NCBI RefSeq assembly: GCF_003997935.1
Contig: NZ_RZQL01000018.1
Span: forward strand, 1 to 45,391
Source of the DNA: Mesorhizobium sp. M7A.F.Ca.US.006.01.1.1
GTDB taxonomy: Bacteria; Pseudomonadota; Alphaproteobacteria; Rhizobiales; Rhizobiaceae
Length of the DNA stretch: 45,391 nucleotides
Direction: 5' to 3'
Positions 32,333 to 39,978 of the stretch are shown in pieces. A program made the translations under genes and the position numbers. Position 1 is the stretch's first letter, and the number at the start of each line of letters is the position of its first letter. The notes below the pieces were generated by a model. It was not told where the DNA came from. It made no database searches and saw only the letters and a list, made by a program, of their open reading frames with translations.

Positions 32333-32980
32333 CTACCCCCGCGCCGCCCAAAGCAAACCCCGCTCCACCATCAGCGCCATTTCCGGCACCGCGAACTCAT
32401 CCGACGTGTGACCAAGGGAACTGTAGAAAACCTTCCCCGCTCCATAGCGCCGTTTCCAGACGACCGGCATGACGACGCCGCCTATCCCCGGAAAATGCGC
32501 GTCGGTGAAGGTGGTGGTCGCCAGCACCTCGTTGCTTGGGTCGACATGCATGTAGTATTGCTCCGACCGGTAGGCGAAATCGCTGATGCCTTTTGTGATC
32601 GGATCGTCCGGCCGGGTGATGGCGACGTGATAGTCGATGATATTGCCGGGATGCGCCACCCATTGGCCGCCGGTCATGAACTGATAGTCGGGCTCGTTGC
32701 GGAAACTGTCGCCCATCGTGCCATGGAAGCCGCCGAGGCCGCTGCCCTGGCGAACGGCAAGCGTCAGGTTCTGCAGCTCGGCCTTTTCGATCGTCGACAT
32801 CGTGATGACAGGCACGATGAGATCGAAGGAAGCAAGCTCCGGATCAGCGAACATCGCTGTACCCTCACCCAGCGTGACGTCGAAGCCGTTTCGCTCAAGC
32901 AAGGTGCGAACGATCTTCGCGCTCTGCTCCGGCGTATGGCCCTCCCAGCCGCCCCAGGCGATCAAGGCCTTCTTTGGCAT
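32333..32980 (-). CDS. ThuA-like domain protein
   Basis: 215 aa, class I glutamine-amidotransferase-like fold of the ThuA (trehalose utilisation) type. ALIAWGGWEGHTPEQSAKIVRTLLERNGF at the N-terminus, GSGLGGFHGTMGDSF at the active-site loop and VFYSSLGHTSDEFAVPEM near the C-terminus are typical. GGGAGG seven bases before the ATG sets the start. It is the last gene of the leftward operon, 41 bp after the LLM oxidoreductase. ThuA proteins go with sugar or sugar-like oxidation in rhizobia, but the reaction is not established. Confidence 0.9.
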   Translation of the reverse strand: MPKKALIAWGGWEGHTPEQSAKIVRTLLERNGFDVTLGEGTAMFADPELASFDLIVPVITMSTIEKAELQNLTLAVRQGSGLGGFHGTMGDSFRNEPDYQFMTGGQWVAHPGNIIDYHVAITRPDDPITKGISDFAYRSEQYYMHVDPSNEVLATTTFTDAHFPGIGGVVMPVVWKRRYGAGKVFYSSLGHTSDEFAVPEMALMVERGLLWAARG

Positions 32981-33021
32981 TGTGTACCTCCCTGGAAAAC
33001 TCGACCCTGATCGATCCGGCG

Positions 33022-34050
33022 TCAGCGCCAGCCCAGCGCCGGAGCGACATGGGTCAGGATCGCCTCGATGACATGCGCATTGTAGTCGACGCCGAGCTGG
33101 TTCGGAACGGTGAGCAGCAGCGTGTCGGCCTCGGCGATCGCCTCGTCCTGCGCCAATTCCTTGATCAGCACATCCGGCTCGGCCGCGTAGCTGCGCCCGA
33201 AGATCGCCTTGGTGTTTCCCTCGATGAAGCCGATCTGGTCGCGGCTCTCGTTGCCGCGACCGAAATAGCCGCGGTCGCGATCGTCGACCAGCGCAAAGAT
33301 GCTGCGGCTGACCGAGACGCGCGGCTCGCGACTGTGGCCGGCCGCCTTCCAGGCCTCGCGATAGATGCGGATCTGTTCGGCCTGCTGGATGTGGAACGGC
33401 TTGCCGCTCTCGTCGAATTTGAGCGTCGAACTCTGCAGGTTCATGCCGAGCTTGGCCGCCCATTCCGACGTAGCGTTGGTAGCCGCACCCCACCAGATCC
33501 GCTCGCGTAAACCCTCCGAATGCGGCTCGAGGCGCAAGAGGCCGGGCGGATTGGGGAACATCGGCCGAGGATTGGGCTGGGCGAACCCCTCGCCGCGCAG
33601 AGTCTCGAGGAAGACCTCGGCATGATGCCGCGCCATGTCGGCGTCGCTTTTGCCTTCCGGCGGCGCGTAGCCGAAATGACGCCAGCCATCGATCACCTGC
33701 TCGGGCGAGCCACGGCTGATGCCGAGCTGCAGGCGCCCGCCGGCGATAATGTCCGCAGCACCGGCATCTTCCGCCATGTAGAGCGGATTCTCATAGCGCA
33801 TGTCGATGACGGCGGTGCCAATCTCGATGCGGCTGGTCTTCGCGCCGACCGCCGCCAGCAGCGGGAACGGCGACGCGAGCTGGCGGGCGAAATGATGCAC
33901 GCGGAAATAGGCCCCGTCCGCGCCGAGCTGCTCGGCGGCGACGGCCAGCTCGATGGATTGCAAAAGCGCGTCCGAAGCCGAGCGTACTTGCGATTGCGAC
34001 GAGGGCGTCCAGTGCCCGAACGACAGGAAACCGATTTTCTTCATAGCCAT
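33022..34050 (-). CDS. LLM-class (luciferase-like) flavin-dependent oxidoreductase
   Basis: 342 aa, TIM-barrel FMN or F420 oxidoreductase. Features are the first strand KKIGFLSFGHWTP, ELAVAAEQLGADGAYFRVHHFARQLASPFPLLAAV, RIEIGTAVIDMRYENPLYMAEDAG and GGRLQLGISRGSPEQV. The long internal insertion with PNPPGLLRLEPHSEGLRERIWWG is common in these monooxygenase-like members. It lies 64 bp behind the DppC-type permease and 41 bp before the ThuA gene in the same operon. It probably oxidises the compound imported by the operon's transporter together with the NtaA-type enzyme. Confidence 0.9.
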   Translation of the reverse strand: MAMKKIGFLSFGHWTPSSQSQVRSASDALLQSIELAVAAEQLGADGAYFRVHHFARQLASPFPLLAAVGAKTSRIEIGTAVIDMRYENPLYMAEDAGAADIIAGGRLQLGISRGSPEQVIDGWRHFGYAPPEGKSDADMARHHAEVFLETLRGEGFAQPNPRPMFPNPPGLLRLEPHSEGLRERIWWGAATNATSEWAAKLGMNLQSSTLKFDESGKPFHIQQAEQIRIYREAWKAAGHSREPRVSVSRSIFALVDDRDRGYFGRGNESRDQIGFIEGNTKAIFGRSYAAEPDVLIKELAQDEAIAEADTLLLTVPNQLGVDYNAHVIEAILTHVAPALGWR

Positions 34051-34114
34051 GCGATATAAGGATGCGCGTCAGGCTTCAATGCAAAAGAGATTTTTCGACG
34101 CGCCCGATCAAGGC

Positions 34115-35002
34115 TCATGCATCGCTATTCTCGAAGGCGCCGATGCCTTGTGCGATCAGATTGGTCGCCATCACCAGCGAGACGATTGCCGCGGAATTGA
34201 AGACGACGACCCACCATTTGCCGCCTGTCAGGAAGCCATAGCCGTCGGCGACGGCCAGTCCCCAGTCGGCCGATGGCGGCTGGATGCCGAGGCCGAGAAA
34301 GCTCAGCGTCGCGATCGAAAAGAACGCGTAGCCCAGCCTTGTGACGAGTTCGATAAGGATCGTTTCCCTGATGTTGGGCAGGATCTCCAGGAACATGATG
34401 GCGAGCGCGCCCTCGCCGCCGAGCCGCGCGGCGCTGACATAGTCGCGCTCTTTCTGCTCGCGCACGGCGGCGCGAACGGTGCGCGCCACCAGCGGCGCGT
34501 AGGCGATGCCGATCACCAGGATGACGGTCAGGTTCGACGGGCCGATCGCCACCAGCGTCATGGTGACGAGAACGATGAACGGAAACGCCATCAGCGTATC
34601 GAGCAGCCGCGCGCCGATGGCATCGGTGAGGCCGTCGAAATAGCCGAGCACCAGGCCGATGATGCTGCCGGCGGCAACGCCGGCCAGCGTCGCCAGCGGC
34701 GCAACCAGCAGGATGTCGCGCGATCCGATGATGATGCGGGACAGCACGTCGCGGCCGAGTTGATCGGTCCCGAACCAGTGCAGCGCATCGGGCGGCGTCA
34801 GCATCGCCAGGAAATCCTCGGCATAGGGGTCGTATGGAACGAAGAGATTGCCGAACAGCGCGCACACGACCCAGAACAGCAGCAGCAGCGATCCGACCAC
34901 GACCGACGGCGGCAAACCGGCGAAAGCACTGCGGATCCGGCGCACTGCCGGAAAGCCGGCCACAACGCGCCCCGGTGCGGGAAACTCGGCCAGATCCGTC
35001 AT
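34115..35002 (-). CDS. Peptide/nickel-type ABC transporter permease (DppC-like)
   Basis: 295 aa. The DppC/OppC pattern is clear: a first membrane segment (VVVGSLLLLFWVVCALFG), then NLFVPYDPYAEDFLAMLTPPDALHWFGTDQLGRDVLSR and a C-terminal EAA-type loop. The ATG overlaps the DppB-like stop by four bases (34999-35002), so the channel pair is translationally coupled. It follows the binding-protein and DppB genes, and its ATPase is the divergent fused protein at 39979. Confidence 0.94.
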   Translation of the reverse strand: MTDLAEFPAPGRVVAGFPAVRRIRSAFAGLPPSVVVGSLLLLFWVVCALFGNLFVPYDPYAEDFLAMLTPPDALHWFGTDQLGRDVLSRIIIGSRDILLVAPLATLAGVAAGSIIGLVLGYFDGLTDAIGARLLDTLMAFPFIVLVTMTLVAIGPSNLTVILVIGIAYAPLVARTVRAAVREQKERDYVSAARLGGEGALAIMFLEILPNIRETILIELVTRLGYAFFSIATLSFLGLGIQPPSADWGLAVADGYGFLTGGKWWVVVFNSAAIVSLVMATNLIAQGIGAFENSDA

Positions 35003-35958
35003 GGCGAGGTCCGGCGGCGTTGTCGCGGATCGAGCAGCGCCAGCAAGAGGTCGCCGGCCGCCGCCGACAGCACGAAGATTGCCGCCATCACCAATACGCC
35101 GGCCTCGAGCATCGGGAAATCGCGGGCCTTGGCCGCGTTCAGAACCAGATTGCCAAGCCCCTGGATGCCGAACAAAGCCTCGATCACCACCAGCCCGCCA
35201 AGCATGTATCCGGTCTGCGTCGCCAGCACCGCGACGGTCGGCGTCAGCGCATTGCGCAGCACGTGCCGAAAGATGATCTCGCGCCGCTCGAGCCCTTTCA
35301 GGACGGCGGTGCGCGTGTAGTCAGCGGCGATCGCCTCGATCACGCCTGCCCGCGTCATCCGGGCGATGTAGCCGGAAAGGTTCAGCACCAGCGGCAGCGC
35401 CGGCAGGATCAGATAATAGCCATGCGTCCAGAAGCCCGCGCCATCGGGCGCAACGCCGGAGATCGGGAACCAGTTCAGCCACAGGCCGAAAATGATGAGC
35501 AGCATCAGGCCGGAAACGAAATCAGGCACAATGCCGAAGGAGACGCCCGCCATCACGATCAGCCGGTCGATGAGGCGACCGGCATTGAGACCGGCGATGA
35601 CGCCGGCACCAACGCCCAGCGGAACGAGGAAGAGCAGAATAATGCCGGCAAGGGCCGCGGAGCGCTTGAGGCTTTCCAGCACGAAGGGCGCCACCGGCCC
35701 ACGCATCGACAGCGAGGTGCCGAAATCGCCGGTCACCGCCTTGCTGAACCAGAGCCAGTACTGGACGAGAACCGGCTGGTCGGCGCCCAGCCGCTTGTTC
35801 AGTTCCGCCACCGCTTGCGCATCGGCAAAAGGCCCGAGCATGACACGGCCGACATCGCCGGGCAGGACCTGCCCGGCGAAGAACACCAGAATGCTGACCA
35901 GCCACAGCGTAAGGACAAGTGTGCCCACACGCGCTGACAGAATGCGACCGGTCAGCAT
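34999..35958 (-). CDS. Peptide/nickel-type ABC transporter permease (DppB-like)
   Basis: 319 aa. Typical DppB: first membrane segment VGTLVLTLWLVSILVFFAG, the QVLPGDVGRVMLGP signature, and the C-terminal EALFGIQGLGNLVLNAAKARDFP loop that contacts the ATPase. I start at ATG 35958 (MLTGRIL), eight bases after the binding-protein stop; a longer in-frame reading would overlap that gene. It forms the channel with the DppC-like protein. Confidence 0.94.
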   Translation of the reverse strand: MLTGRILSARVGTLVLTLWLVSILVFFAGQVLPGDVGRVMLGPFADAQAVAELNKRLGADQPVLVQYWLWFSKAVTGDFGTSLSMRGPVAPFVLESLKRSAALAGIILLFLVPLGVGAGVIAGLNAGRLIDRLIVMAGVSFGIVPDFVSGLMLLIIFGLWLNWFPISGVAPDGAGFWTHGYYLILPALPLVLNLSGYIARMTRAGVIEAIAADYTRTAVLKGLERREIIFRHVLRNALTPTVAVLATQTGYMLGGLVVIEALFGIQGLGNLVLNAAKARDFPMLEAGVLVMAAIFVLSAAAGDLLLALLDPRQRRRTSP

Positions 35959-35965
35959 GTCGCGA

Positions 35966-37603
35966 TCATGCCTGGACGAAGGAAACGCGATCGAGCAGCA
36001 GATGCGAAATCGCGGTGAAGCGCACGCCCTCGACCTTGGAGCTGACGATGCGGCTGTATTGCGAGAAGTAGCTGATGATCGCCGGCGTCTCGTCGAGCAG
36101 CAAGGTCTGGATCTTGCCGGCAACGAGGCGCTGTGCCTGCAGGTCGCGCGCCTTCGAGTAGTCGAGCAGCAGCGCATCATAGGCCGGGTTGTTGAAATGC
36201 GCCGCGTTCCAGGCGCCCGAACTCTTCAGCGTCGCGTTGAGGAAGATGTCGGGCGTGCCGCGATGGCCGTAATCGGTGATGCCGAGCACCGAATCCAGCC
36301 AGGGCGAGCTGCCGAAGGTCGCCGAGCCGTAATAGGCGTCCTGCGGCAGGACGTTGAGTTTGATGTCGATGCCGGCCTTCTTTGCGAAGTTCTGGATGAT
36401 CACCGCATAGTCGGGAATGTCATAGGCGCGTTCGGTGGTCAGCGTCACCTCGAAGCCGTTCGGCACGCCCGCCTCGCCAAGCAGGCGCTGGGCCTCGGCA
36501 ATGTCTTGCTTGCGCTGCGGCACCGATGGATCGGCCGAAGGGAAGATCGGCGCGAACGGGGTGTCGTTGCCGACGATGGCACGGCCCTTCAGCAGGCCCT
36601 TGACCACCGCCTCGCGGTCGATGGTGAGCGCCAGCGCGCGGCGGATGCGCTTGTCGGTGAACGGCGCCTGGTCGGTTCTGAGATGCACCTGGTCATGCGA
36701 GCTTGCCTGCACGCTGAGCAGCTTGAAGTTGGGATTGCCCTCGATCGCCAGTTCCAGCCGCGTCGTGCTCGGGATGACGTCGAGCTGGCCGGCCTGCAGC
36801 GCCAGCACCTGCGCCTGCTCGTCGTCGAAGAACTTGATCTCGACCCGGTCGGGCAGCGCCTTGTCGCCCCAGTAATCCTCGTTGCGCACGAAGCTGGCGC
36901 CTTGCTTGGGGCGGAAGGATTCCAGCTTGAACGGACCCGTGCCGTTGAAATTCTTCTCGAAATCGCCGGCATAGTCGGCCGGCAGGATGACGGCGTTGTA
37001 GACGTCGGAGGAGACATAGAAGGGGAAGTTGCTGTTCGGGCCGTCGAGATCGAAGGCGACCGTCTCGTCGTCGACCAGCTTGGCGCCGCCCTTGGACAGG
37101 ATACCCTTGTAGGCCGACAGAGCCGACGAGCCGCTGGCCGGGTCGACCAGCCGCTCGAAGCTCGCCACAACGTCTTTGGCGGTGACCGCGCGGCCATCAT
37201 GGAATTTCACCCCTGGCCGCAATTTGAAGGTCCAGCGGCTGGCCGTCTCGTCGGCCTCCCAGGACAGAGCGAGCTTCGGCTGCAGACCGTCCTTCGGATC
37301 GTCGAGGATCAGATACTCACCGACCTGACTGATCACCCCGATGCTGGCCGGATCGGTGACCGAAACCGGATCGATCGCCTTGGTCGGCTGGCCGAGCCCG
37401 ACACGCACCGTGCCGCCTGCTGCGGCTCCAGCGCGTGCGCCTCCTAGCCCCTGCGAGGCGGCAAAGCCGGTCAGGCCGAGCAATGCTGCGTATTTCAGGA
37501 AATCGCGGCGCTTGAGAAAGCCGCCCTGATATTCGTCGACGGCGACATTCCAGATGTCCCCCGACAGGTTACGAACTGCGTCGATATCTCTGCGTTTGGT
37601 CAT
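35966..37603 (-). CDS. ABC transporter substrate-binding protein, family 5 (SBP_bac_5), Tat-type signal
   Basis: 545 aa. The N-terminus carries a twin-arginine export signal (LKRRDFLKYAALLGLTGFAAS, about residues 30-50) after an unusually long cytoplasmic-like stretch of ~28 residues. The mature part shows family-5 motifs: LGQPTKAIDPVSVTDPAS, WTFKLRPGVKFHDGRAVTAKDVVASFERL, and FNGTGPFKLESFRPKQGASFVRNEDYWG. AGGGG about six bases before the ATG. It delivers its ligand to the DppB/DppC pair. Family-5 proteins bind peptides, nickel chelates, opines and other small molecules; the ligand here is unknown. Confidence 0.92.
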   Translation of the reverse strand: MTKRRDIDAVRNLSGDIWNVAVDEYQGGFLKRRDFLKYAALLGLTGFAASQGLGGARAGAAAGGTVRVGLGQPTKAIDPVSVTDPASIGVISQVGEYLILDDPKDGLQPKLALSWEADETASRWTFKLRPGVKFHDGRAVTAKDVVASFERLVDPASGSSALSAYKGILSKGGAKLVDDETVAFDLDGPNSNFPFYVSSDVYNAVILPADYAGDFEKNFNGTGPFKLESFRPKQGASFVRNEDYWGDKALPDRVEIKFFDDEQAQVLALQAGQLDVIPSTTRLELAIEGNPNFKLLSVQASSHDQVHLRTDQAPFTDKRIRRALALTIDREAVVKGLLKGRAIVGNDTPFAPIFPSADPSVPQRKQDIAEAQRLLGEAGVPNGFEVTLTTERAYDIPDYAVIIQNFAKKAGIDIKLNVLPQDAYYGSATFGSSPWLDSVLGITDYGHRGTPDIFLNATLKSSGAWNAAHFNNPAYDALLLDYSKARDLQAQRLVAGKIQTLLLDETPAIISYFSQYSRIVSSKVEGVRFTAISHLLLDRVSFVQA

Positions 37604-37637
37604 GTTGAACCCCTGCTCTGAAATGAAGATGGAAAAG

Positions 37638-38414
37638 CTATGCGACGGGTTCGCCGTCGAGGTGGATACGGTCGACAGCCTGCGGATAGAAGGCGATGAG
37701 CCCTTTGATCTTCGGCATCTCCGCGATTGGGTCCCGGTAGCTCCAGGCGATGTCCGGACGCACTGTTCCGTCGCTCAGCAGGCCCGACCAGTAGGAGGCG
37801 ATGCCCTTGTAGGGACATCGCGTCGTGGTGGCCGAGGCCGTCAACCGCTCCAGATTGATGTCTTCCGCGGGCAGATAGAAACGGGTCGGCAGATGCGTCT
37901 CGAACAGCAGCACCGGGCGGTGGCTGTCGGCGATCGGCTCGCCGTCAAACCAGATCTGCACATGGCTTGAGCTTTGCAGCACATCGATGCGTGCATAGGG
38001 GTCGCGGGCATGGACGAAGACTTCCTCTTCCTCCTCGAACCATTGGTCGACGGCCTTCCAGGTGAAGGCGATGCGGCCGGCCAGCGGCAACAGGTTTTCA
38101 TCCGGCGGCGAGACGAACGACCACGCCGCGTTGGCACTGCGCCGGTCGCCGCTGTCGATATCCCAATAGGCGGTCTCGCCACCGACAGGGTGCGGCTCGC
38201 GATGCAGCGACGGCTTCAGCACCGACGGGTCGACCGCTGACGGCGGGAAGAAATAGATCGGCAGGAAATGGTTGGAACGCAGCACCAGCACGTTGCGGCT
38301 GTCGGCGACGGTGCGGCCGCCGAATTTGACGCGCACGCGCTTGGGGCTGTGCAGGACATTGACGAGCTGTGGCGCGGTGGCTTCGCGGGGCTGCAATCTT
38401 GGCGCAACGGTCAT
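37638..38414 (-). CDS. Tandem DUF427 domain protein
   Basis: 258 aa with two DUF427 domains in tandem. The first (about residues 25-118) has RVRVKFGGRTVADSRNVLVL and ETAYWDI; the second (about 140-255) has HVQIWFDGEPIADSHRPVLL and GIASYWS, and each ends in an AWSF/AWSY motif before an AFT/AFY strand. The internal duplication is obvious. DUF427 has no settled function. GGGAG seven bases before the ATG. It is 15 bp behind the NtaA-type monooxygenase gene, so it very likely shares its role. Confidence 0.9.
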   Translation of the reverse strand: MTVAPRLQPREATAPQLVNVLHSPKRVRVKFGGRTVADSRNVLVLRSNHFLPIYFFPPSAVDPSVLKPSLHREPHPVGGETAYWDIDSGDRRSANAAWSFVSPPDENLLPLAGRIAFTWKAVDQWFEEEEEVFVHARDPYARIDVLQSSSHVQIWFDGEPIADSHRPVLLFETHLPTRFYLPAEDINLERLTASATTTRCPYKGIASYWSGLLSDGTVRPDIAWSYRDPIAEMPKIKGLIAFYPQAVDRIHLDGEPVA

Positions 38415-38428
38415 GATCGTTCTCCCGG

Positions 38429-39787
38429 TCAGGACACGGCGCGCGTGTTGTCGCGCTGTTCGGCGAAGCGGTTGGCGGGCCGCGCCAAGCCGAAGCGGTC
38501 ACGCAGCGTTCCCGGCGCGTATTCGAGGGGGAATACGCCGCGCCGCTGCAGCTCCGGCACCACCTGTTCGGCGAAGTTCACCCAGTCCTCCGGCAGCAGC
38601 GGGAACATCAGGTTGAAGCCGTCGGCGGCACCCGAAACGAACCAGTCCTGCAACTGGTCGGCGATCTGTACCGGCGTGCCGGCGACCGTCGGCACCGAAC
38701 CGCTGTTGGCGAGCTTGCGGGCGATCTCGCGCAGGCTGAGATTCTGCTTCGCCCACTGCTTGACCCGGTTGAGCGAGGTGCGTCCGCCGTTGAACGTGCT
38801 CTCGTCCGGCAGCGGCGGCAATGGCCCGTCCGGCGGGAACAGCGACAGGTCCAACCCGCTCCAACTCGACAGAAGGTCGATGCCGACCTGGTCGGGCAGC
38901 AAGGTCTGCAGGTATTCCTGCTTTTCCCGGCCTTCGGCTTCGGAAGCCGCCACGATCGGCAGGATGCCGGGCAGGATCTTGAAGCTCTCCGGTCGCCTGC
39001 CGTGGCGGGCCAGCCGCTCGTTGATATCCTGACGGTATTTGATGCCATCGTCCTTGGTGCTGTAGATGGCGAAGTGCGCATCGGCCTGGGCGGCGGCGAA
39101 GTTCTTGCCGTCCTCGGACGAGCCGGCCTGGACGATCAGCGGATGGCCTTGCGGCGGCCGCGAGACGTTGAGCGGGCCGCGCACCTTGAAATGCTTGCCC
39201 TTGTGATCGATGGGATGGACCTTGTCGGGGTCGGCGAAATAGCCTGACGCCTTGTCGATCAGCAACGCCTCGTCTTCCCAGCTGTCCCAGAGCGCCTTGA
39301 CGATATCGAGGAATTCGGCCGCGCGCTCATAGCGGAACGCATGTTCGATGTTGCCGTCGCGGCCGAAATTGCGCGCCTCCTCGTCCATGGCCGAGGTGAC
39401 GACGTTCCACGACGCCCTGCCCTTGCTGATATGGTCGAGCGAGGCGAACATGCGCGCCACGTTGTAGGGCTCGCTGTAGGAACTCGACGCCGTGGTGATC
39501 AGGCCGATGTGCTTGGTCACGCCGGCCAGCGCCGACAGCAGCGTCAACGGTTCGAGGCGGGCATTGGCGTAGTGGGCGACGCCGCTCTTGACCGAATCCC
39601 AGATCGACACGTGGTCGGCGACGAAGATGGTGTCGATCCTGGCGCGTTCGGCCGCCTGCACGAGATCGCGGTAGAATTCGAAATCCAGCACCTCGCGGCC
39701 CGGCGCCCGCGGATGGCGCCACGACATCCGATGATCGCCCTGCGGGTTGAAGAAAAATGCGCTGAGGATCATGTGGTCTCGAGCCAT
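38429..39787 (-). CDS. NtaA/SnaA/DmoA-type FMN-dependent monooxygenase
   Basis: 452 aa, normal for the NtaA branch of LLM monooxygenases, which need FMNH2 from a partner reductase. Marks: ILSAFFFNPQGDHRMSWRHP, REVLDFEFYRDLVQAAERARIDTIFVADH, and LITTASSSYSEPYNVARMFASLDHIS. The ATG at 39787 has GGAGG five bases upstream; a longer in-frame start exists but is weaker. First gene of the leftward operon. Known relatives oxidise nitrilotriacetate, EDTA, dimethyl sulphide or sulphonated compounds, so the cluster may release N or S from a chelator- or sulphur-type substrate. No flavin reductase is seen nearby. Confidence 0.92.
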   Translation of the reverse strand: MARDHMILSAFFFNPQGDHRMSWRHPRAPGREVLDFEFYRDLVQAAERARIDTIFVADHVSIWDSVKSGVAHYANARLEPLTLLSALAGVTKHIGLITTASSSYSEPYNVARMFASLDHISKGRASWNVVTSAMDEEARNFGRDGNIEHAFRYERAAEFLDIVKALWDSWEDEALLIDKASGYFADPDKVHPIDHKGKHFKVRGPLNVSRPPQGHPLIVQAGSSEDGKNFAAAQADAHFAIYSTKDDGIKYRQDINERLARHGRRPESFKILPGILPIVAASEAEGREKQEYLQTLLPDQVGIDLLSSWSGLDLSLFPPDGPLPPLPDESTFNGGRTSLNRVKQWAKQNLSLREIARKLANSGSVPTVAGTPVQIADQLQDWFVSGAADGFNLMFPLLPEDWVNFAEQVVPELQRRGVFPLEYAPGTLRDRFGLARPANRFAEQRDNTRAVS

Positions 39788-39978
39788 GCCGGCCTCCTTC
39801 CAGATCTGCCTCCGGAGACCGTCGCGCTGCTTGCGCAAGCGGCAACAATCTCTGCTGATCCGAGAAAGGTAGATTGCGCTTCGGCTTAATCCGAGTAATT
39901 TTATAGAGATAATGCATTGCGAAAGCGGAAGCGATTGCCCTCGATGGCGGCGCTGGAAGAAAGTGGTTTCAAGTCCCC
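39788..39978. promoter_or_regulatory. Divergent promoter region of the importer-monooxygenase cluster
   Basis: About 190 bp between two divergent genes of the same transporter. It holds an AT-rich stretch (TTTTATAGAGATAATGC near 39899) and an inverted repeat TCGG-CTTAAT-CCGA (39881-39894) that could be an operator; ATCCGAG also occurs at 39858-39864 as a direct copy. No regulator gene is adjacent. Confidence 0.4.

Noticed and set aside
34834..37447. Plus-strand frames of 367 and 651 codons across the permease and binding-protein genes
   Set aside because: Shadows of the leftward operon; composition is that of antisense translation.
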